A stretch of DNA of 64,000 nucleotides from positions 1 through 64,000 of the forward strand of contig LNEK01000035.1 in NCBI GenBank assembly GCA_001464425.1, in the 5' to 3' direction. The notes under the pieces were generated by a model. It ran no database searches, was not told where the DNA came from, and saw only the letters and a program-made list of their open reading frames with translations. The first letter of the stretch is position 1, and each line of letters starts with the position of its first letter. Of the stretch, positions 53,931 through 62,693 are shown piece after piece. The position numbers and the translations under genes were made by a program. Origin of the DNA: Alphaproteobacteria bacterium Ga0077535 (GTDB taxonomy: Bacteria; Pseudomonadota; Alphaproteobacteria; Caulobacterales; Aquidulcibacteraceae).

Positions 53931-55561
53931 ACCGCTTCGCCGCCCTGCTCGACCGCTTGGCGTATGAGCCGCGGCGGCTGGGTAAGCTGGCGCTGCTGGA
54001 GAATTATTTTCGCGAGACGCCTGACCCGGATCGCGGCTGGGCGCTGGCGGCGATGACGGGCGCGCTTTCGTTCAAGAACGCGAAAGCCGGATTGATCCGC
54101 TCACTGGCGGCGGAGCGGACTGACCCGGTGCTGTTCGGGTTGTCCTACGATTTCGTCGGCGATCTTGCTGAAACAGTCGCGCTGATGTGGCCGAGCGAGA
54201 CGCGCGCGAATGCGCAGCTGACGATCACCGACGTGGTCGAGGGCCTGCAGACGATTCCGAAGGCGCAATTGCCGGAGACGGTGGCGCATTGGCTGGATCG
54301 TTTGGACGAGAACGGGCGCTGGGCGTTGCTGAAGCTAATTACCGGCGCGCTGCGGATCGGCGTATCGGCGCGGCTAGCGCGGACGGCGCTGGCGCAGATG
54401 GCGGGCAAAGACGCCGACGAAATCGAGGATGTCTGGCACGCGGACGCGCCGCCTTACACGCATCTCTTCGCGTGGCTCGAAGGCCGGGCCGAGGCGCCGA
54501 GTGTTGCGACGAATGTGCGGTTCTATCCGCCGATGCTGTCGCATCCCATCACGCCGGAAGAGTTGGCGGCGCTCGACCCGGCGGAATTTTGCGCGGAATG
54601 GAAGTGGGACGGCATTCGCGTGCAGGCGGCGGCGGGCAAGGATGCCGGCGACGCGCGCGTTGCGCGGCTTTATTCGCGCACGGGCGAAGATTTATCGGGC
54701 GCGTTTCCGGATTTGGTGGCCGGGTTTGACTTTAACGCAGTGCTGGACGGCGAATTGCTGATCAAGCGCGGCGGCGGCGTCGAGGATTTCAACACACTGC
54801 AACAGCGGCTGAACCGCAAGAGCGTGACGGCCAAGCTGATGGCGGAGTTTCCGGCCTTTATCCGCGTCTATGATCTCCTGGCGTTGGGCGACGAGGATGT
54901 GCGGGCGCTGCCGTTCAGCGAACGGCGCGAGAAGCTTGAGACGTTCGTGGCGGCGCATCCGCTGGCGCCGATCGATCTTTCGCCGATGATTGAGTTTGCG
55001 AGCTGGGATGAACTCACGTTCGCACGCGCCGAGCCGAAGGATGGCGGCGCCGGCATCGATGCGGACGCGGTCGAAGGCGTGATGATCAAAAGGCGCGATG
55101 CGCCGTATCTGGCGGGGCGACCGAAAGGCTATTGGTTCAAGTGGAAGCGCGATCCGATGGTGATCGATGCTGTGCTGATGTACGCGCAGCGCGGCTCGGG
55201 CAAGCGCAGTTCGTTCTATTCGGACTATACGTTTGGGGTTTGGGCTGAGGCAGGTGAGCTGACGCCGGTTGGCAAAGCGTATTTTGGCTTCACAGATGAA
55301 GAGCTGATCGAACTCGATAAGTTCGTGCGCAACAATACCGAGAACCGTTTCGGGCCGGTGCGTGAAGTGACGCACACCAAAGCTAAGGGCTTAGTGCTCG
55401 AAGTGGCGTTCGAAGGCTTGCAGCGCTCGGCGCGGCACAAGAGCGGCGTCGCGATGCGGTTTCCGCGTATATCGCGCATTCGCTGGGACAAAAAACCGAG
55501 CGATGCGGACACGTTAGAGGCATTGGAGAAGCTGCTTCGGAGTGAACCGGCTCAGCTTTGA
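53927..55561 (+). CDS. ATP-dependent DNA ligase
   Basis: 544 residues. Starts with TTG in a TTGA overlap with the exonuclease stop. N-terminal DNA-binding domain, then the nucleotidyltransferase core with Lys226 in EWKWDGIR (motif I), an ELLIKRG element and EGVMIKRRDAPY (motif IV), and KWKRDPMVIDA (motif V), ending with an OB-fold. Probably used in repair, apart from the replicative NAD-dependent enzyme. Confidence 0.92.
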   Translation: MNRFAALLDRLAYEPRRLGKLALLENYFRETPDPDRGWALAAMTGALSFKNAKAGLIRSLAAERTDPVLFGLSYDFVGDLAETVALMWPSETRANAQLTITDVVEGLQTIPKAQLPETVAHWLDRLDENGRWALLKLITGALRIGVSARLARTALAQMAGKDADEIEDVWHADAPPYTHLFAWLEGRAEAPSVATNVRFYPPMLSHPITPEELAALDPAEFCAEWKWDGIRVQAAAGKDAGDARVARLYSRTGEDLSGAFPDLVAGFDFNAVLDGELLIKRGGGVEDFNTLQQRLNRKSVTAKLMAEFPAFIRVYDLLALGDEDVRALPFSERREKLETFVAAHPLAPIDLSPMIEFASWDELTFARAEPKDGGAGIDADAVEGVMIKRRDAPYLAGRPKGYWFKWKRDPMVIDAVLMYAQRGSGKRSSFYSDYTFGVWAEAGELTPVGKAYFGFTDEELIELDKFVRNNTENRFGPVREVTHTKAKGLVLEVAFEGLQRSARHKSGVAMRFPRISRIRWDKKPSDADTLEALEKLLRSEPAQL

Positions 55562-55631
55562 TATGGAGCGCGGGCGCCCTCGCCCGCGTTTGTTTCACAG
55601 ATTTCGCGGGCGGGGCGCCCGCGCTCCATAT
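55561..55631. repeat. Long near-perfect palindrome between convergent genes
   Basis: Arms of about 27 bases (55561-55588 and 55605-55631) begin ATATGGAGCGCGGGCGCC and end GCGGGCGCTCCATAT-like; they match except for a one-base bulge, with a 16-base AT-rich spacer. The outer ends lie in the stop codons of the ligase and sulfatase genes. It could act as a bidirectional terminator or be a member of a dispersed palindromic repeat family. Confidence 0.8.
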
Positions 55632-57421
55632 TAGGCCGGCTTACGTCTCAACATGCGGCGCACAAGCAGCGCAACCAGCCAGAGCAGCGCCAGCAGCACG
55701 ATGACCGCGATGGTGAGCACCCACCAATAATGCTCGAATTGCTTCGCCATCGCGTTGTGGGCGACTTGGCGTTGGACGTCGTAGCCGGGTGGCATTTCGA
55801 GGACGCCGTTCTCTGCGGCGTAGGCAGCGTAAGCCGCTTGCATCGAGGCTAGAAGTTCGGGCTCAGCAGCTGAGAGGTCGCTCGTTTCGCCGGGATCGGC
55901 GACGATGTTGAAGAGATGCCATTCGCCATCGCCCCAGCGCGGATGATTGCGCACGAGCTTATAATCGCCGCGATAAAGCGCGGCATTGCCGGAGACTTCG
56001 ATGCCGATGACATCGTCGGGGCCTCGCAAGCTTGTGCTCTGCCCTGCGAGCAAGCTCGCCATGGAGCGGCCGGATATTGGGATGCGCTCATCAGCGGCGG
56101 CAGCGACGCCAGCGCGCTCCATCAGAGTCGGCGCGATGTCGGTGACGAAGGCGCGCGTGTCGATGCGGCCGGGTTGGATGCCGGGGCCGGCCATGATCAG
56201 CGGCACGTGGACGCCGCCTTCGGTGGTGTAAAATTTGAACAGCGAACCGGGGGCGGCGGTGGCGCTGGCGAATTCGGGGCCGATGAAAACGTAGGAGCGG
56301 CGCTCGCCCAGGTTTTCGATCTGACGCGTGTAGCCGTTGGCCCACATCCATTGCGTGAAGCCGCGTTCGGGCAGCGGGTTGGAGGGCTCGGGGCCGTTAT
56401 CGGAGACGACGACGAAGATGGTGTTCTCGGCGAGGCCGCGCGTTTCCAGATAGTCCATCAAACGGCCGATGTGGTGATCCATCGACTCCAGCATGCCGGC
56501 GTGCACCTGCATGCTGCGCGCGTAGAGCGCCCGCTCTGCCGCTGGTAGATCGGCCCAAGCGCGCAGGTTCGGATGCATCGCCGCTTGCGGCGCGCCCGCT
56601 GGCACGACGCCAAGCTCTTGCGCGCGGCGCCAGCGTTGCTCGCGCAAAGCTTCCCAGCCGGCTTCGTACACACCGTCATAGCGCGCGGTGTATTCGGGCG
56701 GCGCTTGCACCGGGATGTGGACTGCCATGAAGCCGAGATAGGCGAAGAACGGCTCGCTGCTGTCGCGGTCGGCGTCCATGTATTCAATCATGCGATCGAC
56801 GATGAGTTCGCTGGAATAGAAGTTCGCCGGCATCTCGGCGCGCTCGGCGCCCTCGTACCAGGGGGCATCGCGATAATACGGCATGTAGGAGCGCGGCTCC
56901 CAATTGTCGGCGCCGGATGCGTCGAGCACCAGCGAGCGATCAAAGCCGTGGCTGATGGGGAGATCGGCTTCCTCGTGACCGAGGTGCCATTTGCCGGTGA
57001 TGTAGGTGTTGTAGCCACTGGCTTGCAGGCGCGTGGCGAGCGTGGTGACGCCAGGCTCGAGCCGCATCGTGTAGCCGGGCTGGCCGCGATGCTCGGGCGG
57101 CAGCACCTCGGGAATGGTGGAGACGCCGGTGCGGTGCGCGTCGACGCCTGTGAGAAGCATGGCGCGCGACGGCGCGCAGAGCGGCGATGTGTAATAGCGG
57201 GTGAATTGTGCGCCGCGTTCGGACAACGCTTCGATGTGCGGCGTGCTGGCCTCGCCGCCATAGGGCGAAAGATCGGTGAAGCCGGCATCGTCGATGACGA
57301 TGACGACGATGTTCGGGCGCTGCGGCGCCTGTGCGGACGGGGTTTGTGCGGCCGAGCCGGCGCTGGCGAGCACTGCAACCACGGCCGCCGCGAGCGCCGC
57401 CAGTTTGCCGAATTGTCTCAT
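55631..57421 (-). CDS. Arylsulfatase with C-terminal membrane anchor
   Basis: 596 residues. Signal peptide, then the alkaline-phosphatase-like fold: metal ligands D44 and D45 (VIVIDDAGFTD) and the formylglycine site C82-A-P-S-R86 (LCAPSR). It hydrolyses sulfate esters, but needs a formylglycine-generating enzyme, not found here. The last about 30 residues hold a transmembrane helix and a basic end (VRRMLRRKPA), so it is anchored rather than free. Confidence 0.93.
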   Translation of the reverse strand: MRQFGKLAALAAAVVAVLASAGSAAQTPSAQAPQRPNIVVIVIDDAGFTDLSPYGGEASTPHIEALSERGAQFTRYYTSPLCAPSRAMLLTGVDAHRTGVSTIPEVLPPEHRGQPGYTMRLEPGVTTLATRLQASGYNTYITGKWHLGHEEADLPISHGFDRSLVLDASGADNWEPRSYMPYYRDAPWYEGAERAEMPANFYSSELIVDRMIEYMDADRDSSEPFFAYLGFMAVHIPVQAPPEYTARYDGVYEAGWEALREQRWRRAQELGVVPAGAPQAAMHPNLRAWADLPAAERALYARSMQVHAGMLESMDHHIGRLMDYLETRGLAENTIFVVVSDNGPEPSNPLPERGFTQWMWANGYTRQIENLGERRSYVFIGPEFASATAAPGSLFKFYTTEGGVHVPLIMAGPGIQPGRIDTRAFVTDIAPTLMERAGVAAAADERIPISGRSMASLLAGQSTSLRGPDDVIGIEVSGNAALYRGDYKLVRNHPRWGDGEWHLFNIVADPGETSDLSAAEPELLASMQAAYAAYAAENGVLEMPPGYDVQRQVAHNAMAKQFEHYWWVLTIAVIVLLALLWLVALLVRRMLRRKPA

Positions 57422-57532
57422 CGCAACTCTCCCCCGAGCGCCCTGGGGTAAGCCCGCGACGTTGGGTAAGTCAAAAAGTTCGGGAACTTTGGGGGCTGTG
57501 GGAACTTAGTGCGCTGCAACAGGGAGATCCGC

Positions 57533-58015
57533 ATGCGTTCGATGGGACTGGCCGCCGTGGCAGCGTGCGCGTTGGCGCTTGCGGCGTGCGGTGAGCGCGA
57601 GGGCTCGGTGGGTGAATTCTCCAACGACCTTCTGGGCAACGAAATCATGATCGAGGCGCTGCCCGACCCGGACTTGCCGGGCATCGTCTGCCACGTCGCG
57701 TATTTCGATCGCAGTTTTCTGGACCGAATGCGGCAGGGCAACTGGTTCGAGAACCCGTCGAACTCGGCGGTGTCGTGCCAGCGCATCGGGCCAATCAATC
57801 TGGCCGGCATCGATAATAGCCGCTCGGGCGAAGAGGTGTTCAACCAGCGACAAAGCTTGTTCTTCAAGAACGTCGCCGTGCGGCGGATCGTGGATGCGGA
57901 GAACCGCTCCATTCTTTACGTCTCGCACTCGCGCGAACTCGTGGAGGGCTCGGCCAAGCTCGATATCTCGACCATCGCGCTGACGGCGGAAGAAGCAGCA
58001 ACCCTGGGGAACTAA
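57533..58015 (+). CDS. CreA family lipoprotein
   Basis: 160 residues from the ATG at 57533 (GGAG seven bases upstream). Lipobox ALAAC, then the CreA pattern: GNEIMIEALPDPDLPGIVCH, CQRIGPINL, RQSLFFKNVAVRRIVDAE and YVSHSRELVEGSAK. CreA is a conserved periplasmic protein with unknown function. Confidence 0.88.
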   Translation: MRSMGLAAVAACALALAACGEREGSVGEFSNDLLGNEIMIEALPDPDLPGIVCHVAYFDRSFLDRMRQGNWFENPSNSAVSCQRIGPINLAGIDNSRSGEEVFNQRQSLFFKNVAVRRIVDAENRSILYVSHSRELVEGSAKLDISTIALTAEEAATLGN

Positions 58016-58072
58016 CCGATCCAGATGCAGCGTTGACGCGTAGACGCCTTATTCGTCCGGAAAACTCATCTC

Positions 58073-58603
58073 ATGCGCATGATCAAGACCGCCCTCGCCG
58101 CCCTCGCACTCATGTTTGCCGCCGCTAGCCCGGCAGCGGCGAGACCCGCAGAAGTCGCCAGCGCCATACCGGGCGCGCAGCAGGTCGGCGAAGCGCGCTA
58201 CACGCTGCTCGCGATCCCGCTCTTCCAGGCCGCGCTGTGGACCGGTAGCGGCGCATTCTCCTGGAACGCACCGTTTGCGCTGACGCTGACCTATGAGCGC
58301 TCGGCGCGGCAAAGCACCTTGATTAACCGCTCGCTCTCCGAGATGAGCCAGCGCGGCGCAGGCAGTGCGGAATCGCTCGCGCCGTTGCGCACGCGGCTCC
58401 AGCAATGCTTCCCCGACATTGCCCGCGGCGACCGCGTGACGGGCGTCAGCACGGGCGCGAACACGGCGGTGTTTTATCACAATGGCGCGCGGCGCTGCGA
58501 GATCGAGTGGCCGGGCTTTCGCCGCCACTTCTTCGGCATCTGGCTCGACGGCCGCGACGGCCAAGCCGCAACTTTGAGCGCGCGGCTGCGCGGCGAGGCT
58601 TAA
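58073..58603 (+). CDS. Chalcone isomerase-like secreted protein
   Basis: 176 residues with signal peptide (to AAARP). The mature part, GEARYTLLAIPLFQAALWTG then PFALTLTYERSARQSTL, is the pattern of bacterial chalcone-isomerase-like (Chalcone_3) proteins, of unknown role. It converges on the esterase gene, overlapping by four bases. Confidence 0.8.
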   Translation: MRMIKTALAALALMFAAASPAAARPAEVASAIPGAQQVGEARYTLLAIPLFQAALWTGSGAFSWNAPFALTLTYERSARQSTLINRSLSEMSQRGAGSAESLAPLRTRLQQCFPDIARGDRVTGVSTGANTAVFYHNGARRCEIEWPGFRRHFFGIWLDGRDGQAATLSARLRGEA

Positions 58604-60372
58604 CGGCGCGGCTCTAGCGTCTGGCGCGCGAAGAAGTCCCAGATCACTTCGCTGGCGTTGATATCGAGATTGGTCGGGCCGAAATTCTCGGGCGGCATTA
58701 TGTCGGGCGTGCCGGGCCAAGTGTGGCCGCCGCCATTGATCAAATAGTATTCCAGCGGCGCGCCGATGCATTGGTTTGGCACGAAGCGGATGACGTGCGT
58801 GCCAGGTGAGCGGCCGGATTCAGCGAACGTTGCGCTCTGCCCATCCATGCCGCAGCCGTTCCGGCGCGCGAAGAACGAGACCGTGTCGAGGACTCGCAGC
58901 GTGATGCGGATCGGCTCGCCGCCTTCGGGATTGGCGAGCGTCACCCCGCCATACGGGATGCTGGGATCGGCGGTTCCATGCATGAGCAGGATCGGCGAGG
59001 GCGGGCTGCGGCGGCAGACATCGCTCATCTCCACATAGAGCGCGGCGCCGACTTCCGCGAAGCCGGCAAAGGTGTCGGAGGCTGAACACGACATGCGCAT
59101 CGTCATGAAGCCGCCGTTGGAGAAGCCGGCGACGTACATGCGTGTGCGATCGATGTTGAGATCGACGCCGAGATCGGCGGTTAGCGTCTTGAGGAAGTCC
59201 ACGTCGTCCTGCGGCAGCGTCGAACGCGCGCCGCCGAGCGAGGCGTTGGAGCGGATGAGATCGAAGTGGGTGTTCCACTCATTGTCGATGCCTTCGGGAT
59301 AAACGACGATGAAGCCGTGGCGCGCCGCGACGGCATTCATCTCGCTGATCGCAGCCATGGAGGCGGCGTTACTGGGGCGGCCGTGAAGGACAAAGACGAG
59401 TGGCGTCGGACGCGACGGATCGTAGTTCGGCGGGACGTAGGTGATCCACGACCGTGCGCGGCCATCGGCGCGGTTGGTTGGGAGCTGATAGGCGCCGCGC
59501 TCGAAGAAGAAGCGATCGATTTCGGCGGCGGCGTCGATGCGGTGGCGGTTGATGGCGTAGCCTTCGCCGTCGCGAAACCATTCATGCGCGCCGCGGGCAA
59601 CGCCGATGTAGGCGAGCGCGCCCGCATTGGCGCACTGGATGTAGATCGCACTTTCGTTGCTAGCGGAGGCGCTGGGGCGATCGGCGCAACCGAGACGCGC
59701 GCGCCAGAACGCGACGGTTTGCGCGGCGCTTAAGCGGCGCGAGTTTGTACGCGCGCCGTCGATATCTCCGCCGCGCACCGGGAAGTTGGCGTCGTCGCGG
59801 CCGTGCAGAATGAGCAGCGAAGTGTGTTGCGCGGCAGTGCAACCCTCTTCCGCATAATCCCACATCAACGCGGAAACGACAGCGACGCCGGCCAACGGGC
59901 GCGCGGCGCAAGCCATGCGAAAGGCCATCGAGCCGCCGACATCGTAGCCGACCACATAGATGCGCGCGGGATCGATAACGCGCTCGGCGCTGAGCGCGGC
60001 GATGGCGGCCTCGATGAATCCGGCGTCGTCTTGCACCGGCTCGCGGCGTTGCAGTGCGGCGTGGCCGCCTTCGTTCCAGAACGCGCCGACGGTTTCGGGA
60101 TAGAGCAGAACTGCGCCGCGCGCTTCGGCGGCGGCGGCAAGGCCGCTCATGGCGTGTAACGCTTGCGCCGATGAATAACGGCCGTGTAGCGCGATGATCA
60201 ACGGCGCCGGCCGGTCGGCGGTGGCGCTGGCCGGCGTGTAGACGCCATAGGAGCGGCTGACGCCGCTGTGAACGAGCGTGCGCATCTCAAGGCCGCGATC
60301 GTAAGCGTGCGCAGGTGCTGCGAGCAGTATGGCACAGAGGGCGAGCGCGACGGCGAATGTTCGAGACAACAT
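58600..60372 (-). CDS. Secreted tandem PHB-depolymerase-like esterase, one variant domain
   Basis: 590 residues from the ATG at 60372. Signal peptide, then two alpha/beta-hydrolase domains of the LpqC/PHB-depolymerase type (about 30-290 and 300-590). The second has nucleophile S418 in GFSNG, Asp in MHGTADPSIP and His in GGGHTWPG. The first has GYDVG with Asp144 in the nucleophile position, while the acid (HGRDDANFP) and His (GAHEW) regions remain. Probable polyester or feruloyl-type esterase; the first domain is either inactive or Asp-nucleophile-based. Confidence 0.85.
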   Translation of the reverse strand: MLSRTFAVALALCAILLAAPAHAYDRGLEMRTLVHSGVSRSYGVYTPASATADRPAPLIIALHGRYSSAQALHAMSGLAAAAEARGAVLLYPETVGAFWNEGGHAALQRREPVQDDAGFIEAAIAALSAERVIDPARIYVVGYDVGGSMAFRMACAARPLAGVAVVSALMWDYAEEGCTAAQHTSLLILHGRDDANFPVRGGDIDGARTNSRRLSAAQTVAFWRARLGCADRPSASASNESAIYIQCANAGALAYIGVARGAHEWFRDGEGYAINRHRIDAAAEIDRFFFERGAYQLPTNRADGRARSWITYVPPNYDPSRPTPLVFVLHGRPSNAASMAAISEMNAVAARHGFIVVYPEGIDNEWNTHFDLIRSNASLGGARSTLPQDDVDFLKTLTADLGVDLNIDRTRMYVAGFSNGGFMTMRMSCSASDTFAGFAEVGAALYVEMSDVCRRSPPSPILLMHGTADPSIPYGGVTLANPEGGEPIRITLRVLDTVSFFARRNGCGMDGQSATFAESGRSPGTHVIRFVPNQCIGAPLEYYLINGGGHTWPGTPDIMPPENFGPTNLDINASEVIWDFFARQTLEPRR

Positions 60373-60447
60373 GGTCAACGCGATGCGCCACGCGCAGGCG
60401 CGCCGCCAGTCACAATCGCGGGAAATGCGCGTCTGAGCGACGAACCG

Positions 60448-60888
60448 CTACGGGGCGGATTTGTAGAACGGTGCATTGATCGCGAGCCCGGCCGCGATCA
60501 GTAGGCAGAGCGGCGCGTAATAGAGGCGATTCAGTTCGAAGAACGGCGCGCCGCGCGCGTATTCGAACACCGGCGTGACGTAGGGCGCGATGCCGCGCAG
60601 GCCGAAGACCAAGATGAGCACGACATAACCGGCAACCATGATCCAGCCGAAGCCGCTGGTCATGATGGCGCTGTGGCGCGCCCACACGACAGCAGCTGCG
60701 GCAGCGAGTGCGCCAGCGACCATCGCGCTCGGCAAAAATCCCGGCATCTGGCCGCGCGGGGCGCCGACAACGAGCAAGCGCAGGGACTCATCGTCCGTCC
60801 CGGGCCAGCGCCCGCCTACTCCCCAATAAAAATGCAGGCCCGCGAGCGCGAGCAAGACGGCGATGAGTATGCCCCCACTGAAGCTCAA
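60448..60888 (-). CDS. DUF3995 membrane protein
   Basis: 146 residues with four membrane helices. ALAGLHFYWGVGGRWPG is the DUF3995 opening. Function unknown. Its start overlaps the end of a short-chain dehydrogenase gene by four bases. Confidence 0.85.
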   Translation of the reverse strand: MSFSGGILIAVLLALAGLHFYWGVGGRWPGTDDESLRLLVVGAPRGQMPGFLPSAMVAGALAAAAAVVWARHSAIMTSGFGWIMVAGYVVLILVFGLRGIAPYVTPVFEYARGAPFFELNRLYYAPLCLLIAAGLAINAPFYKSAP

Positions 60889-61754
60889 GCCTTTGGGCCC
60901 ATGCTGACGCCGGGCGGCAGCGGTGTGTTTTCTGGAACGAAAAAGTCCGGCATCAGCGGCTTGGTGGGATCAACGCGGTATTTGTCGAAGTCGCGCTCGC
61001 CTTCTTCGTAGAGCAATACGTCATCGATGAAGAAATTGCCGGTGCATTGGCGCGCGGGCTTGTTGAAGATTGCGTAGGCGGCGTCCGAGATGATGTCCGG
61101 CGTGCGGCAGTGGCGCATGCCCTCTTCGCCGGCGAGCGCGAACTCGATCGCGGCGGTGGCGACGCCGGTGCGTGGCCAGAGCGCGTTGAAGGCGACGCCC
61201 TCGTCCTTGAACTCCTCGGCCATGCCGAGCACGCACATGCTCATGCCGTACTTCGCCATCGTGTAGGCGACGTGATTGCCAAACCAGCGCGGCGACATAT
61301 CGAGCGGCGGCGACAGCATCAGCACGTGCGGGTTCTCCGCTTTTAGAAGATGCGGCAGGCAAGTGCGCGTGGTGACGAAGGTGCCGCGCGTGTTGACCTG
61401 GTGCATGAGGTCGTAGCGGCGATAATCGGTGGCGAGCGTGCCGGTGAGTTGGATGGCGGAGGCGTTGTTCACGCAGATATCGATGCCGCCGAAGCGCTCG
61501 ACGGCGGCGTCAACGGCGGCTTTCACGCTATCGGGTTCGCGCACATCTACGATCACAGGTAGTGCTTGGCCACCCGCCTTCTCGACCTCTTCGGCGGCGG
61601 TATAGATCGTGCCGGGAAGCTTTTTGTGGGGTTCGGCCGTCTTGGCGGCGATCACAATGTTGGCGCCGTCGCGGGCGGCGCGAAGGCCGATGGCGAGGCC
61701 GATACCGCGGCTCGCGCCAGTAATGAACAGGGTTTTGCCGGCCAGACTCATCAT
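60885..61754 (-). CDS. Short-chain dehydrogenase/reductase (HSDL2-like)
   Basis: 289 residues. Rossmann motif TGASRGIGLAIG, NNAS strand end, and active-site Tyr-Lys in YTMAKYGMSM. The DMSPRWFGNHVAYTMAKY context and the C-terminal extension resemble hydroxysteroid dehydrogenase-like 2 proteins acting on lipid or fatty acyl substrates. Two adjacent ATGs (61754 and 61751) are possible. Confidence 0.92.
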   Translation of the reverse strand: MMSLAGKTLFITGASRGIGLAIGLRAARDGANIVIAAKTAEPHKKLPGTIYTAAEEVEKAGGQALPVIVDVREPDSVKAAVDAAVERFGGIDICVNNASAIQLTGTLATDYRRYDLMHQVNTRGTFVTTRTCLPHLLKAENPHVLMLSPPLDMSPRWFGNHVAYTMAKYGMSMCVLGMAEEFKDEGVAFNALWPRTGVATAAIEFALAGEEGMRHCRTPDIISDAAYAIFNKPARQCTGNFFIDDVLLYEEGERDFDKYRVDPTKPLMPDFFVPENTPLPPGVSMGPKA

Positions 61755-61889
61755 TTCTCTCCCGATTTCGGCTCACCATAGCCGCTCTGGGCCCGGGTTC
61801 CAGCGGCCCGCCGCCGCGTCGGGGCCTTGACGCCGCCATGATCAAGTTGTGATTCAGGCGCCACAGGGCGAGTTTGTGGAGGACCAGCC

Positions 61890-62609
61890 ATGCGCACGAT
61901 CGCGCTTGCAGCCATTCTTGGCGCAACATTTACATTTGCCACCCCGGTGGCGGCTCAGCAGTTCAGCGATTCCGCAGGACGGATCACGTTCAACACGCCG
62001 TCCGGCTGGCGCGCAGAGCGCCAAGGCCCGACAGCGCAAACCGTGGTTCTGCTCTTCAACGCGAGCAACGACTGCTACGTCTTCGGCACGCCGAATTCGG
62101 TGACGGCGAACGCCTCTCCGGATGCTGTTGTGCGCACAACTACGACGCCGATTGAAGCAAGCGCCTGGACGAACACCGCGAATTCCGTGCGCGACTTTTT
62201 CTCGGGAAATTCGGCGCAACTCGTTTCGCAAACGGTTGACACCAGCCGCTTCTGGCCAGTGCAGCGCGCGCAATTCAACGGCGCGGGCGGCAAGACTGTT
62301 TACGCAGCAATGACGAGCCGCCCGGGTTTTGACCTGATGGCGTTCTGCGCGCCTGCCAGCGGCGCCGGCGCTGCTTCGTCTTACGACGCGCTGTTCAATT
62401 CATTGGCGCACCCGAACGACGCAGCGTGGCAACAGGCAGCTGGCGATCAAGCCGCCGCCCGCCAAGCCGCTCAGGAAGCCGCGGCCGCGCAACAAGCGGC
62501 AGCAGCGCAGCAGCAGGCGCAACCGCAAGCTCAGGAAGCGGACGGCGTTAACGATGGCGTCGCGCGCTCCAGCCGCGACCCGCGCGCACGCCGCTCGCGG
62601 GGCAATTAA
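61890..62609 (+). CDS. Secreted protein with Ala/Gln-rich tail
   Basis: 239 residues: signal peptide (to VAAQQ), a compact domain with two Cys and a TPSGWRAERQ motif, then a long A/Q-rich helical tail (about 185-225) and an Arg-rich end (ARRSRGN). The globular part resembles proteins measuring stress response but is not assigned. A GGAGGACC ribosome-binding site precedes the ATG. Confidence 0.7.
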   Translation: MRTIALAAILGATFTFATPVAAQQFSDSAGRITFNTPSGWRAERQGPTAQTVVLLFNASNDCYVFGTPNSVTANASPDAVVRTTTTPIEASAWTNTANSVRDFFSGNSAQLVSQTVDTSRFWPVQRAQFNGAGGKTVYAAMTSRPGFDLMAFCAPASGAGAASSYDALFNSLAHPNDAAWQQAAGDQAAARQAAQEAAAAQQAAAAQQQAQPQAQEADGVNDGVARSSRDPRARRSRGN

Positions 62610-62630
62610 CAAAAGGTTGCCGTCAATTAG

Positions 62631-62660
62631 CGTAAACGCTTGGTTATACTTGCGTTTACG
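62631..62660. promoter_or_regulatory. Inverted repeat with embedded -10-like box
   Basis: CGTAAACGC (62631-62639) and GCGTTTACG (62652-62660) form perfect arms with 12 bases between, within which lies TATACT (62645-62650). It is 34 bases before the next gene. Could be an operator over a promoter; no good -35 is visible at 16-18 bases. Confidence 0.35.
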
Positions 62661-62693
62661 CGCAATTCACGACGATGGCTCAAACCATGAGTC

